53,310 bases of DNA from CBFHOS01 sp965657645 (GTDB lineage Bacteria; Pseudomonadota; Alphaproteobacteria; Puniceispirillales; Puniceispirillaceae). Made by a program: the position numbers and the translations under genes. This document shows positions 34,175-44,308 of the stretch, piece after piece (positions within the stretch are counted from its first letter, which is position 1; each line of letters starts with the position of its first letter). Where the stretch lies: contig CBFHOS010000012.1 of assembly GCA_965657645.1 (NCBI GenBank), positions 1-53,310 of the forward strand, read 5' to 3'. Under the pieces are notes generated by a model. The model had not been told where the DNA came from. It saw nothing but the letters and a program-made list of their open reading frames with translations, and searched no databases.

Positions 34175-34984
34175 ATGATGAAAGAAATGCCGTGGGTCAC
34201 GGGTGCCAGCCGCGTATTTGGTACGATTGCGCATCCCCCGCATCATGTGCGTGCGCCGATGCTATTCAACGCGCTGTTCGCAGAGCGCGGTCTGGATAAT
34301 ATCATGGTGCCGATTGATGCGCCGCCTGCGGATCTTGCCGCTGTCATTGCTGGGCTCCGTAAAATGCCTAATTTTGGTGGACTCGCGGTGACTATTCCGC
34401 ACAAGATTGCGCTTGCCGATATGTGCGATAGCCTTGGCGCGGTTGCCAAGATCACCGGCGCGGTCAATGCCATCCGCTTTGATCCTGATGGTTCGATGCA
34501 TGGTGATAATTTTGACGGCGAGGGGTTTGTGACCGGTCTTGCCCTAAAAGGCCATTCTGTTGCTGGTAAAACCATCTTGATGATTGGTGCTGGCGGGGCG
34601 GCCCGTGCGATTGCCGCGGCGGTTTGTGCGGCGGGCGCCAAAAAATTGATAATCGTTAACCGGACCGTTGAAAATGCAGAGGCGTTGCGCAATGCCTTGG
34701 TAAAAGAGGGTAATCATCACCAGAGCATTGCCCAAGACAGCCATGACGGATCTGGCGTTGATATCATCATTAATACCACTAGCCTCGGGCTAAAGCCCGG
34801 TGACGATTTGCCACTAGCGCTGGATCATGTTGATGATAATACGCTGATCGCCGATATCATCATGATACCGGAACAAACGGCGTGGCTATTGGCGGCGGAA
34901 CAACGGGGCTTGGCGACCCATTATGGCCGGCATATGCTGGATTGCCAGATCGAGTTGATCGGTTCATTTATCGGTGCATTATAG
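34175..34984 (+). CDS. Shikimate dehydrogenase-like oxidoreductase (AroE paralogue)
   Basis: A 269-residue AroE-fold protein. The catalytic Lys77 (VTIPHK) and Asp114 (GDNFDGEGF) are kept, as is the NADP Rossmann motif MIGAGGAARAI. The shikimate-binding HSLSP motif is HHVRAP here, so both serines are replaced, and the NTDG Thr is Phe. It therefore resembles the divergent dehydrogenase subfamily rather than the housekeeping AroE, and its substrate may differ. ATG 34175 follows GAGGGA; ATG 34178 or GTG 34133 are alternatives. Confidence 0.78.
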   Translation: MMKEMPWVTGASRVFGTIAHPPHHVRAPMLFNALFAERGLDNIMVPIDAPPADLAAVIAGLRKMPNFGGLAVTIPHKIALADMCDSLGAVAKITGAVNAIRFDPDGSMHGDNFDGEGFVTGLALKGHSVAGKTILMIGAGGAARAIAAAVCAAGAKKLIIVNRTVENAEALRNALVKEGNHHQSIAQDSHDGSGVDIIINTTSLGLKPGDDLPLALDHVDDNTLIADIIMIPEQTAWLLAAEQRGLATHYGRHMLDCQIELIGSFIGAL

Positions 34985-35139
34985 GCGGGTGTTGTGCCCA
35001 TCGGCCGGTTTATTCAAATTTCATTGAGTTTGCGTCGTTAGAACGGTATAACGCAGGTCTTGCATTGCATTGCTATATGGCCCGCTGGTTTCGGGCATGT
35101 AACCAAGGGCGGCGCATTTTCTGGATTAATGAGGGTAGT

Positions 35140-35538
35140 ATGGCTGACGCTGGTAATGTTTGGACCGATGAACGGCTTCAAAAGCTGAGAGAATTATGGG
35201 CCGAGGGCCTATCTATTTCACAAATCGGTGAGGCATTAGGCGTGTCTCGTAACGCGATCGCGGGCAAAGCGCACCGCATGGAATTGCCAAAGCGCCCGTC
35301 ACCGATCGCCAAGCCAAAGGCCGCGGCAAAGCCTGTTAAAATCGAGATGCCTGACCGGCAATTGCCTCTGCGTCTTGAATTGCGCCAATTGGAATGGTCA
35401 CGCAACAAATGCTGTTGGCCGACTGGTGACCCTAAACATAACGGCTTTAAATTCTGCGGCGGTAGCATCGTACCCGGCAAGCCATATTGCCTAGACCATT
35501 GTAAAGAAGCCTATACAACAGCCCGCGAAAATAGATAG
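35140..35538 (+). CDS. gcrA: Cell-cycle regulator GcrA
   Basis: A 132-residue alphaproteobacterial regulator. The N-terminal helix-turn-helix is WTDERLQKLRELWAEG followed by SISQIGEALGVSRNAIAGKA. A basic Pro/Ala-rich linker and a C-terminal Cys-rich segment (CCWPTGDP ... FCGG ... YCLDHC) complete the family layout. GcrA binds sigma70-RNA polymerase and acts at promoters with methylated GANTC sites. GAGGG precedes the ATG; the frame extends back into the AroE-like gene but without family residues. pepN starts 3 bases downstream. Confidence 0.92.
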   Translation: MADAGNVWTDERLQKLRELWAEGLSISQIGEALGVSRNAIAGKAHRMELPKRPSPIAKPKAAAKPVKIEMPDRQLPLRLELRQLEWSRNKCCWPTGDPKHNGFKFCGGSIVPGKPYCLDHCKEAYTTARENR

Positions 35539-35541
35539 ATC

Positions 35542-38154
35542 ATGCTAAAACTGCGTTCGGACTACCTGCCTCCCTCTTATCTTGTGCAGTCGGCGCATCT
35601 CGACATCGTCATCCATGACGATCATACGATGGTCACAACACGCCTTGCTGTTACCCGTAATCCCGCATCGCGCGAGGATGTTTTTCTACTAAACGGACGC
35701 GACCTTACGCTATGCGCGCTATCTATTGATGATACGGTGATAGATCAGGCCGATTGGCCGCTGGGTGATGCAGGGCTGGCGCTAGGCGGCTTGCCTGATA
35801 GCTGTGTTATTGAAACCCAATCCAAATGCGATCCGGCGAGCAATACCGCGCTAGAGGGACTTTATCTCTCGGGCGGGATGTATTGCACCCAATGTGAACC
35901 AGAAGGGTTTCGGCGCATCGGATTTTATCCTGACCGGCCTGATGTGATGAGTGAATTCACCGTGCGCATTGAGGCCGACAAGACATACCCGCAATTGCTA
36001 TCCAACGGCAATTTGATCGAAACAGGCGATGCCGGAGAGGGCCGTCACTTTGCCAAATGGCATGACCCGCACCCAAAGCCAAGCTATCTGTTTGCCTGTG
36101 TGGTCGGTGATTTAGAATGTGCCAAAGACAGCTTTGTTACCGCGTCTGGCCGCAAGGTTGATCTTCATATCTATGTTGAAAAAGGCAATCTGGCATTAAC
36201 CGGTCACGCGATGGATTCGCTAAAGCGCTCGATGAAATGGGACGAGGACCGCTTTGGTCTGGAATATGATCTGGACCTATTCCAGATTGTCGCCGTTAGC
36301 CATTTCAATATGGGCGCGATGGAAAATAAAGGCCTGAATATCTTTAACAGCAAATATGTTCTGGCCGACATGCAAACCGCAACCGATGCCGACCTGCATA
36401 ATGTCGAGGCCATTGTTGCGCATGAATATTTCCACAATTGGACTGGCAATCGTGTGACCTGCCGCGATTGGTTCCAGCTTACGTTGAAAGAAGGCCTGAC
36501 GGTTTTCCGTGACCAGAGCTTTTCGGCTGATATGCATGATGAAGGCGTCCAGCGCGCCAGTGATGTCAACCGATTGCGCGCGGCACAATTCCCCGAAGAC
36601 CGCAGCCCAACAGCCCATCCGATCCGGCCTGAGAGCTATGTTGAGATAAATAATTTCTACACCGCGACGATCTATGAAAAGGGCGCCGAGATTATCCGGA
36701 TGCTGGCTGGCTATCTAGGCCGTGATGGGTTCCGCCGCGGGATGGATTTGTATTTTGAACGGCATGATGGTGCGGCTGTTACCTGTGATGATTTTGTCGC
36801 CGCGCTTGCTGATGCGAATGATGTTGATCTGAGTGCCTTTGATGGCTGGTATCGCCAAGCTGGTACACCGTCGCTGAGCGTGACGCGCCATGTGAACGAG
36901 GCCGAGGGCTGGATCGAGCTAAGCTTTGCCCAAGAAACCCCGGATACGGCGGCAAAGACCCCGCGTGATCCATTGCCGATACCGGTTCGTCTCGGCTTTC
37001 TAGCGCCCGATGGCAACAGCGCCGCGATGAGCCTTGTTGGCCCCGCCGGTGATAATGCTGGCGATGATGCCGGTAATGATAGTGTTCTTGCTGATGAGCA
37101 TGTTTTGCTGGTTGATAGTGCGGCGGTGACAAAGCGTTTCAAGGCTGGGCCGGACACTGTTGTCGCTGGTGTTACGCCATCGATCTTGCGCGGGTTCTCG
37201 GCGCCTGTGATCTTGAAAGATGATCTTAGCGAGGCCGAGCGCCTGCATCTAATGGCGCATGACACGGATATGTTTAACCGCTGGGATGCGGCGCAGACGC
37301 TGGCTAGCAATGCGATCATCTCGGGTAAGTCATCACCGGCGTTGGCCACGGCCTATCAGGCTATTCTGGCTGATGACAGCCTGCTTGATGATTTCAAGGC
37401 TGATGTGCTCAATTTCCCCGGTATTACTGTGCTGGAGAGCCGTACAAGCCCCGCTGATCCGGTTGCGCTGTTCCATAGCCGCGCTGGCTTGCAAGCGAAT
37501 CTGGGCCGCGCCTTGGCGCCGCAGATCGCGCATTATCTGGATGGCGATATCTATAGCCGTCTTTGCGCGTCATCGGGCGGCCGTGCGTTGATCAACCAGA
37601 TGCTATTGCTTGGGGTTGCGGCGAATGACCAACAGGCTATCGAGATTGCCGGTGCACAGGTGCTACATGACAATATGACCCTGTCACAAGGGGCGTTGCG
37701 GGCATTGATCAATAGCGACACGCCAGAGCGCGTTAGCGGCCTAGCGGCCTTTCATGACCGCTGGCAGGATATGCCGCTGGTTATGGAGAAATGGTTCCAG
37801 ATGGAATCAATGTCGGCCATTGGCGGCACTATCGCCCGCCTAAAGGAATTGATGGTGCATCCGGCGTTTGACCCGAACAACCCGAATAAAATGCGCTCGG
37901 TGATCGGTAGCTTTATGGCTGGTAATCCGGCGCGCTTTTACGCGGTTGATGGGTCTGGATTTGAATTTATCGCTGATTGTTTGATTGATCTGGACAAGCG
38001 CAATCCGCAAGTCGCGGCGCGAATGGTTCTGCCGCTAACGCGGATGTCAGCGTATGATCAGTCACGCCAAGCACAGATGAAGGCATGTCTTGCCCGTATC
38101 CAGCAGAATTGCGCGTCCAATGACTTGCGTGAAGTGGTCGATAAGGCCCTATAG
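35542..38154 (+). CDS. pepN: Aminopeptidase N (M1 family)
   Basis: An 870-residue zinc aminopeptidase. The substrate N-terminus motif GAMEN is at 258-262. The zinc site is H294-E295-x2-H298 (HEYFH) with Glu317 (KEGLTVF). It has the long C-terminal helical domain of the proteobacterial PepN type. It has no signal peptide and degrades peptides in the cytoplasm. No clear ribosome site precedes it and it begins 3 bases after gcrA, so translation is probably coupled. Confidence 0.95.
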   Translation: MLKLRSDYLPPSYLVQSAHLDIVIHDDHTMVTTRLAVTRNPASREDVFLLNGRDLTLCALSIDDTVIDQADWPLGDAGLALGGLPDSCVIETQSKCDPASNTALEGLYLSGGMYCTQCEPEGFRRIGFYPDRPDVMSEFTVRIEADKTYPQLLSNGNLIETGDAGEGRHFAKWHDPHPKPSYLFACVVGDLECAKDSFVTASGRKVDLHIYVEKGNLALTGHAMDSLKRSMKWDEDRFGLEYDLDLFQIVAVSHFNMGAMENKGLNIFNSKYVLADMQTATDADLHNVEAIVAHEYFHNWTGNRVTCRDWFQLTLKEGLTVFRDQSFSADMHDEGVQRASDVNRLRAAQFPEDRSPTAHPIRPESYVEINNFYTATIYEKGAEIIRMLAGYLGRDGFRRGMDLYFERHDGAAVTCDDFVAALADANDVDLSAFDGWYRQAGTPSLSVTRHVNEAEGWIELSFAQETPDTAAKTPRDPLPIPVRLGFLAPDGNSAAMSLVGPAGDNAGDDAGNDSVLADEHVLLVDSAAVTKRFKAGPDTVVAGVTPSILRGFSAPVILKDDLSEAERLHLMAHDTDMFNRWDAAQTLASNAIISGKSSPALATAYQAILADDSLLDDFKADVLNFPGITVLESRTSPADPVALFHSRAGLQANLGRALAPQIAHYLDGDIYSRLCASSGGRALINQMLLLGVAANDQQAIEIAGAQVLHDNMTLSQGALRALINSDTPERVSGLAAFHDRWQDMPLVMEKWFQMESMSAIGGTIARLKELMVHPAFDPNNPNKMRSVIGSFMAGNPARFYAVDGSGFEFIADCLIDLDKRNPQVAARMVLPLTRMSAYDQSRQAQMKACLARIQQNCASNDLREVVDKAL

Positions 38155-38186
38155 ATCAGGTTCTGTAGATTAGGGCCTCAAGATTT

Positions 38187-39647
38187 TTAGCGGGTTAAGA
38201 AAGCCGGAATATGACCGGTATCTTGCAATGTGTTGCCGCTACAATCCGGCGGTGAAGGCAGTTCGCCCTCTGCATTCCGGTTTTTACCCTTTGGTGGGTT
38301 CTTCTTCGCGGTTGACTTGGCTTTGCTCTTATCAAGATTAACAACGCTACTATCGGCACTGGCACTATTATCTGTGTCCGCGCCGGTCGCTGTTTCGGCC
38401 GTGGCAATAGTTTTGCTCTCACCGGCCTCATCGCTCTTTGGTGCGGCTTTCTTGCCGCGACCGCGTGATGGCTTTTTCGCCGCCGCCTCAGTTGCTTTTG
38501 GTGTGTCTTCTGCTACTGGCTCGCCTTTTGGTGCATCGCCAACAAGCGGAATAGGCTTGCCGATCAGCTTTTCGATGGATTCAATATAGCGTTTGTCGTC
38601 TTTGCCAGCGGCGATTGTAAAGGCACGACCGGATTTGCCGGCGCGGCCAGTACGACCGATGCGATGGACATAATCCTCGGCATTATTCGGCACGTCAAAA
38701 TTAAACACATGGCTCAATCCGGCGATATCCAGACCACGCGCGGCCACGTCAGAGGCGATGAGCAACGGCACTTCGCCATCTTTAAACTTTTGTAATGCCT
38801 CAAGGCGGGCCGATTGGGTCATATCACCATGCATCGCAACGGCGCTAAAGCCATGTTGGGTGAGGGATTTGACCAAAGTCGCGATATCACGTTTGCGGTT
38901 ACAAAAAACCACCGCGTTTTTCAAATCTTCGCCCCGCAACAAGTCGCGCAGAACTTCGCGTTTCTTTTTCACATCGGTCCAGGCCAAATGCTGGGCAACA
39001 GTGTCGGCCGTGCTGGCAGGTGGGGCAACCTCAATAACTTTTGGATTGCGCACGAATTTAGAGCTGAGCTTGTGAATGTCGTCCGACAAGGTTGCCGAGA
39101 AGAACAAGGTCTGGCGCAATGGTGGCAATAGGCCAACGATGCGCTCTACATCCGGAATAAAGCCCATATCGAGCATCCGGTCAGCTTCGTCAATCACCAG
39201 AATTTTTACATCATTCAGCAACACTTTGCCGCGTTCAAAATGATCGAGCAGGCGGCCCGGTGTGGCAATCAGGACATCAACGCCCTTTGCCAATGCGGCG
39301 TTCTGTTCGGCGAATGAAACCCCGCCAATCAACAAGGCCATCGATAATTTGTGATAAGTGCTGAATTTTTCGAAGGATTCAGCAACCTGAGCGGCCAATT
39401 CACGGGTTGGCGCTAGAATGAGCGAGCGCGGCAAGCGGGCCTTGGCCCGGCCAGCGGCCAGAATCTCAATCATCGGGAGGGTAAATGAGGCCGTTTTGCC
39501 GGTGCCGGTTTGGGCAGATCCCAAAATATCACGGCCCATCAAAACAACGGGAATGGATTTTTCCTGAATAGGAGTTGGGCTGGTGTAACCTAAATCGGCT
39601 ACAGCCTGGCTAAGCTCGTCGCAGAGGCCAAGGTCAGAAAAGTTCAA
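38187..39647 (-). CDS. rhlE: DEAD-box RNA helicase, RhlE type
   Basis: A 486-residue helicase: Q motif (PTPIQEKSIP), Walker A AQTGTGKT (45-52), PTRELA, DEAD (153-156), SAT (184-186), and HRIGRTGRAG in the second RecA domain. The tail from about residue 375 is low-complexity, Lys/Ala-rich and probably binds RNA. The start codon is TTG: an in-frame TAA lies two codons upstream, AAGGAAA is well placed, and the conserved NFSDLGL follows directly. The likely role is RNA unwinding in ribosome assembly or mRNA decay. Confidence 0.92.
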   Translation of the reverse strand: MNFSDLGLCDELSQAVADLGYTSPTPIQEKSIPVVLMGRDILGSAQTGTGKTASFTLPMIEILAAGRAKARLPRSLILAPTRELAAQVAESFEKFSTYHKLSMALLIGGVSFAEQNAALAKGVDVLIATPGRLLDHFERGKVLLNDVKILVIDEADRMLDMGFIPDVERIVGLLPPLRQTLFFSATLSDDIHKLSSKFVRNPKVIEVAPPASTADTVAQHLAWTDVKKKREVLRDLLRGEDLKNAVVFCNRKRDIATLVKSLTQHGFSAVAMHGDMTQSARLEALQKFKDGEVPLLIASDVAARGLDIAGLSHVFNFDVPNNAEDYVHRIGRTGRAGKSGRAFTIAAGKDDKRYIESIEKLIGKPIPLVGDAPKGEPVAEDTPKATEAAAKKPSRGRGKKAAPKSDEAGESKTIATAETATGADTDNSASADSSVVNLDKSKAKSTAKKNPPKGKNRNAEGELPSPPDCSGNTLQDTGHIPAFLTR

Positions 39648-39835
39648 AGATTATTTCCTTTGGAAATTTTAACAAAAAGTTGTTTACGATTACTTTCAAT
39701 AATCACGCCAGTGCGCCGAAAAGGCCGATTAAATCATCGGCAAGGGGTTTGCACTAGGCTTCTAATGGTTGAGGTGATACAGAGTAATCGCGAAAAGGTC
39801 AATGTTTCATTGGTTCTAGCCTCAGGTACCGATTA

Positions 39836-40537
39836 ATGCGTAACCCAACTCTTGTCTTTATTCCCGGCCTCATCTGCAATGCGGATTTGTTTGCCTACCA
39901 ATTGCAAGCCATTGGTTCAAAAGCCAATTATCAGGTCGCTGATACCCGAACCGCCGATGATATTGGCGCGATGGCGGCGGCGGCATTGGCCGGTGTAACA
40001 GGACCGATTGTGCCCATTGGCCTGTCGATGGGCGGTTATATTGCCCTTGAAATGGCCCGCCAAGCCCCAGAGCGGATCGCCGGAATGGCGCTTTTGAACA
40101 CCAATTATCAGGCAGATGACGAGGCCAAAAAGAAACAGCGCCGCGCAACCATAGCCCTCGCCAAGAGCGCAAAATTCAAAGGCGTGACGCGGCATTTGCT
40201 CAAAAGTTTTCTATCACCAGCGGCAATGGAGGATGATGCCCTTGTCGCGCGGGTAATTGCGATGGCAGATGACATTGGAGCAAAAGGCTTTGTGCGCCAG
40301 CAAACAGCGATCTTGGGGCGGCGTGATCAAGGCGACACGCTGGCGGCATTTGCCCCGCCATTATTGGTGCTATGCGGGATGCTGGATACCCTAACCCCGC
40401 CGGATCTATCCAAGAAGATGGCCAAGATCGCGCCGAATGCAGAATTGACGCTGTTAGAGGATGTTGGTCATCTATCCAGCATGGAGGCCCCAGAGGCAGT
40501 GAATGCGGCGCTTGAGGCGTTTATCGCCAAACTATAG
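39836..40537 (+). CDS. Alpha/beta hydrolase
   Basis: A 233-residue alpha/beta-hydrolase. The triad is visible as Ser64 in GLSMGG, Asp184 in GMLDTLTPP and His212 in DVGHLSSMEAP; FIPGL near residue 10 gives the oxyanion-hole strand. No signal peptide. It stands alone, divergent from rhlE and convergent with parE. Substrate cannot be predicted. Confidence 0.87.
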   Translation: MRNPTLVFIPGLICNADLFAYQLQAIGSKANYQVADTRTADDIGAMAAAALAGVTGPIVPIGLSMGGYIALEMARQAPERIAGMALLNTNYQADDEAKKKQRRATIALAKSAKFKGVTRHLLKSFLSPAAMEDDALVARVIAMADDIGAKGFVRQQTAILGRRDQGDTLAAFAPPLLVLCGMLDTLTPPDLSKKMAKIAPNAELTLLEDVGHLSSMEAPEAVNAALEAFIAKL

Positions 40538-40576
40538 CGCCGGACCAGATGTCAAACAGTGCTAGTAAGCGTGATG

Positions 40577-42559
40577 TTATACGTCTAAGTCAGCGAGCAC
40601 ATCATCGGCATGATCGCGAATATAGCCAAAGCGCAATTCCGCCTTTTTGCCCATCAGCGTATTGACCAATTGATCGGTGTCACGGCGTATATCGGCGCCT
40701 TCACTGTCACGCTTTGGCAGATCAACGCGGAGCAATCGGCGGCTTTCCGGATTCATCGTGGTTTCCTTAAGCTGGGCAGGTGGCATCTCGCCCAAGCCCT
40801 TAAACCGGCTAATCTCGATCTTGCCGCGCCCATCAAAGCGGTTTTCTTCCATCTCAATACGCTGGGCGTCATCCAGAGCATACAAAGTCTTGCCGCCTTG
40901 GGTCATGCGATAGAGTGGTGGCTGGGCCAGATACAGGCGGCCAGCCTCGACCAGCATGGGCATTTCACGATAGAAATAGGTCATCAACAACGCCGCGATA
41001 TGGGCACCGTCAACATCGGCGTCTGTCATGATGATGATCCGGCCATAGCGCAGATCATCCAGCTTGAAATCCTTGCCGGGGCGCACGCCTAACGCCAGAG
41101 CCAGATCGGATAATTCCTGATTGGCGCTTAGCTTTTCGGTGGTGGCGCTGGCGACGTTTAGGATTTTACCCCGCAATGGCAATACCGCTTGGGTTTTGCG
41201 GTTACGCGCCTGTTTGGCGGATCCGCCAGCTGAGTCACCCTCCACCAGAAATAGCTCGGTTAGCTCGGTGTCATTGGCACTGCAATCAGACAGCTTGCCG
41301 GGCAGGCGCAGCTTGCGGGTCGCAGATTTACGCGCGACTTCCTTTTCCTTTTTGCGGCGCTTGCGCTCCTCCGCCCGTTCAATCGCGGCCTCTAATAAGA
41401 AAGTGGCACGCGCGGCATCGGCGGCAAGCCATTGCTCAAAGCGGTCACGAACGGCCTGTTCGGTGAGCTTGGTAGCATCGACAGAAACCAAGCGTTCTTT
41501 GGTTTGGCCCTGAAATTGAGGGTCACGCAAGAATACCGACAACATCACCGCGGTGCCGGTCAAGACGTCATCAGCGGTCAATTCAGCCGCTTTTTTATTG
41601 CCAGACAAATCGCCAAAGCTACGCAACGCCCGCACAATTGCTTGGCGGAAGCCGGTTTCGTGGGTGCCGCCAGAGGGGGTTGGCACGGTGTTACAGTAAG
41701 AATGGAAAAAGCCATCCTCGCCGCCACCAAGCCATGTGATCGCCCATTCAAACTTTTGCCCGTCCAGCTCGGCGATCTCGGCAAATGGCGTTGAAACCAT
41801 CAATGCCTTGTCTTTGGTCGCATCGTTCAAATAATCGGCCAAACCGCCCGGATAATGCAGGATTTCTTCGGCCGGTGTTGTGTCATTTTCTCCGATGAGT
41901 GACGGATCACATTTCCACCGGATTTCAACGCCAGCAAACAAATAGGCCTTTGAACGAGCCATGCGATAGAGTGTGGCAGGCTTGAAATAAGGCCGCTCAC
42001 CAAAGATCTCTGGATCCGGCGTAAACGCAACCGACGTGCCGCGGCGGTTCGGTGCGGCGCCAATTTCGGCGAGGGGGCCAAGGGCTATGCCGCGCGAAAA
42101 GGATTGCAGATATAATTTCTTGTCACGCGCAATTTCAACATCCAGCTGGGACGATAGGGCGTTCACCACCGATGCGCCAACACCGTGCAAACCGCCAGAT
42201 GTCGCATAGGATTTGCCTGAAAATTTACCGCCGGCATGCAGGGTGGTCATAATCACCTCAACCGCCGATTTCCCCGGGAATTTTGGATGCGCGCCTGTTG
42301 GCATGCCGCGGCCATTATCGCGGATCACCAGCCGGTCCCGTGCTTCGAGACTAAAATCAATGCGGTTGGCATGGCCAGCCACTGCCTCATCCATCGAATT
42401 ATCAAGAATTTCAGCGGCCAGATGGTGCATGGCCCGATCGTCGGTGCCGCCAATATACATCCCCGGGCGATGGCGCACTGGCTCAAGGCCTTCTAACACC
42501 TCAATGTTAGAGGCGTCGTAATTGTCAGATGATGCAGCAGAACCAAACAGATCAGCCAT
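40577..42559 (-). CDS. parE: DNA topoisomerase IV subunit B
   Basis: A 660-residue type IIA topoisomerase ATPase subunit that, with ParC, decatenates chromosomes. GHKL motifs: ILDNSMDEA, DNGRGMP and GGLHGVGASVVNALS. The TOPRIM domain has LVEGDSAGGSAKQ and DADVDGAHI. The short length and GGTDDRAMHHLAAEI place it with ParE rather than GyrB. ATG 42559 follows GAGAGAG and gives MADLFGS; ATG 42580 is the alternative. Confidence 0.94.
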   Translation of the reverse strand: MADLFGSAASSDNYDASNIEVLEGLEPVRHRPGMYIGGTDDRAMHHLAAEILDNSMDEAVAGHANRIDFSLEARDRLVIRDNGRGMPTGAHPKFPGKSAVEVIMTTLHAGGKFSGKSYATSGGLHGVGASVVNALSSQLDVEIARDKKLYLQSFSRGIALGPLAEIGAAPNRRGTSVAFTPDPEIFGERPYFKPATLYRMARSKAYLFAGVEIRWKCDPSLIGENDTTPAEEILHYPGGLADYLNDATKDKALMVSTPFAEIAELDGQKFEWAITWLGGGEDGFFHSYCNTVPTPSGGTHETGFRQAIVRALRSFGDLSGNKKAAELTADDVLTGTAVMLSVFLRDPQFQGQTKERLVSVDATKLTEQAVRDRFEQWLAADAARATFLLEAAIERAEERKRRKKEKEVARKSATRKLRLPGKLSDCSANDTELTELFLVEGDSAGGSAKQARNRKTQAVLPLRGKILNVASATTEKLSANQELSDLALALGVRPGKDFKLDDLRYGRIIIMTDADVDGAHIAALLMTYFYREMPMLVEAGRLYLAQPPLYRMTQGGKTLYALDDAQRIEMEENRFDGRGKIEISRFKGLGEMPPAQLKETTMNPESRRLLRVDLPKRDSEGADIRRDTDQLVNTLMGKKAELRFGYIRDHADDVLADLDV

Positions 42560-42681
42560 GGGGAACTCTCTCACTATCATGTCAAACTATTATGCGGACA
42601 CGGCATAATAAAGGCGTTCACAGGTTTACATCATGTTGGGGTTATCGCCAAGGGGTGACGCGAAATATAGATATGCACATG

Positions 42682-42716
42682 AAAAAACCCCCGGCTTTTG
42701 GGGCCGGGGGCTTTTC
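42682..42716 (-). terminator. Rho-independent terminator of glnA
   Basis: On the minus strand GCCCCCGGC and GCCGGGGGT arms are followed by TTTTTT, about 30 bases after the glnA stop. Confidence 0.9.
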
Positions 42717-42745
42717 TTGGATTTGGTTTATTCAGGCTGTATAGC

Positions 42746-44155
42746 TTAGCTTGAATAGTACATCTGGAATTCTACCGGATGCGGTGTGTGCTCCAGCTTG
42801 ATGACTTCTTCCATCTTCAGTTCGATATAGGCATCGATCTGCTCGTCGGTGAAGACGTTGCCTTGGGTCAGATACGCACGGTCGGCGTCAAGTGATTCCA
42901 AAGCCTCACGAAGTGAACCACAGACTGTTGGGATCTGGGCCAGCTCTTCAGCCGGAAGATCATACAGGTCTTTGTCCATTGCATCGCCAGGGTGGATCTT
43001 GTTCTGGATACCGTCTAGGCCAGCCATAAGTAGCGCAGAGAAGGCTAGGTATGGGTTAGCTGTGGCATCTGGGAAGCGCACTTCAACACGCTTGCCAGCT
43101 GGTGAATTCACATGCGGGATCCGGCAAGAGGCCGAACGGTTGCGTGATGAATAAGCCAACAGAACAGGTGCTTCATAGCCCGGGATCAAACGCTTGTAGC
43201 TGTTTGTTGAGGCGTTAGTGAAGGCGTTCAGTGATTTAGCGTGCTTGATAACACCACCGATATAGAACAATGCCATTTCAGACAGGTCTGCATAACCGTT
43301 ACCAGCGAACAATGGCTTGCCGTCAAGCCAGATTGACTGGTGCACATGCATGCCAGAGCCGTTATCGCCAGCGATTGGCTTTGGCAGGAATGTTGCTGTC
43401 TGGCCGTATGCGTGTGCAACCTGATGCACAACATACTTGTACAGCTGCATGTTGTCGGCAGTCTCGATCAGCTCACCGAATTTCACACCCAGCTCATGCT
43501 GTGAAGGTGCAACTTCGTGGTGATGCTTCTCAACTGAGATACCCATGTCGGCCATTACTGAGACCATTTCAGAACGGATGTCCTGGCATGAATCGATAGG
43601 TGGTACTGGGAAGTAACCGCCTTTAACGCCCGGACGGTGACCCATGTTGCCTTCTTGGTATTCACGGGCGCCGTTGTACGGACCCTCAACCGAGTCGACC
43701 TGATACATGGCGCGGTTCATTGATACGTCGATCTTGACGTCTTCAAACAAGAAGAACTCAGCCTCTGGACCAAAGAAAGCTGTGTCGCCGATGCCGGCGG
43801 CTTCCATGTGGGCAAGAGCCGCTTTTGCTGTGCCGCGTGGATCGCGTGAATAAGCTTCGCCGCTTTGTGGTTCTAGAACGTCACAGAACAATGCCAATGT
43901 CGGCTGGGCAAAGAATGGATCGATATAGGCACGATAAAGATCAGGCATCAAAGTCATGTCTGATTCGTTAATTGCCTTCCAGCCAGCAATTGACGAGCCG
44001 TCAAACATAAAGCCTTCAGCCAATGCTTCTTCGTCAATGGTGTCGATGTGCTGAGTCACATGCTGCATCTTGCCGCGCGGGTCGGTAAAACGCAGGTCTA
44101 CATAAGAGATATCGTTTTCACGGATCATTTCCATGATTTTTTTTGCGTCTGACAT
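42746..44155 (-). CDS. glnA: Glutamine synthetase type I
   Basis: A 469-residue GS-I making glutamine from glutamate and ammonium. Motifs: FMFDGSSIAGW, AEFFLFEDV, the ATP-binding KPIAGDNGSGMHVHQS, and the adenylylation site Tyr398 in DLYDLP, which implies control by a GlnE-type adenylyltransferase. AAGGAT precedes the ATG. It lies downstream of glnB with a 153-bp gap containing a hairpin. Confidence 0.97.
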   Translation of the reverse strand: MSDAKKIMEMIRENDISYVDLRFTDPRGKMQHVTQHIDTIDEEALAEGFMFDGSSIAGWKAINESDMTLMPDLYRAYIDPFFAQPTLALFCDVLEPQSGEAYSRDPRGTAKAALAHMEAAGIGDTAFFGPEAEFFLFEDVKIDVSMNRAMYQVDSVEGPYNGAREYQEGNMGHRPGVKGGYFPVPPIDSCQDIRSEMVSVMADMGISVEKHHHEVAPSQHELGVKFGELIETADNMQLYKYVVHQVAHAYGQTATFLPKPIAGDNGSGMHVHQSIWLDGKPLFAGNGYADLSEMALFYIGGVIKHAKSLNAFTNASTNSYKRLIPGYEAPVLLAYSSRNRSASCRIPHVNSPAGKRVEVRFPDATANPYLAFSALLMAGLDGIQNKIHPGDAMDKDLYDLPAEELAQIPTVCGSLREALESLDADRAYLTQGNVFTDEQIDAYIELKMEEVIKLEHTPHPVEFQMYYSS

Positions 44156-44267
44156 TTGGCTATCCTTCCATTCGTCGTGCAGTTATCGCAGCATTTCGCC
44201 ACGGGTAATAATAAAGTCACCAATTATAAACTGGCGGAGTGTAGCGGCGGTAGTTATGCCGTTGGGG

Positions 44268-44294
44268 TAGAAAACCCAGCCCTTATCCGGCTGG
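44268..44294 (-). terminator. Attenuator-like hairpin between glnB and glnA
   Basis: On the minus strand CCAGCC and GGCTGG pair over 7 loop bases, followed by GTTTTCT, starting about 15 bases after the glnB stop. It could end part of the transcripts before glnA. Confidence 0.6.
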
Positions 44295-44308
44295 ATTATG
44301 AAGCTTGA

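Noticed and set aside
36711..37349. Minus-strand 212-codon frame opposite pepN
   Set aside because: Same reason: composition typical of antisense of a coding region, and pepN is strongly supported.
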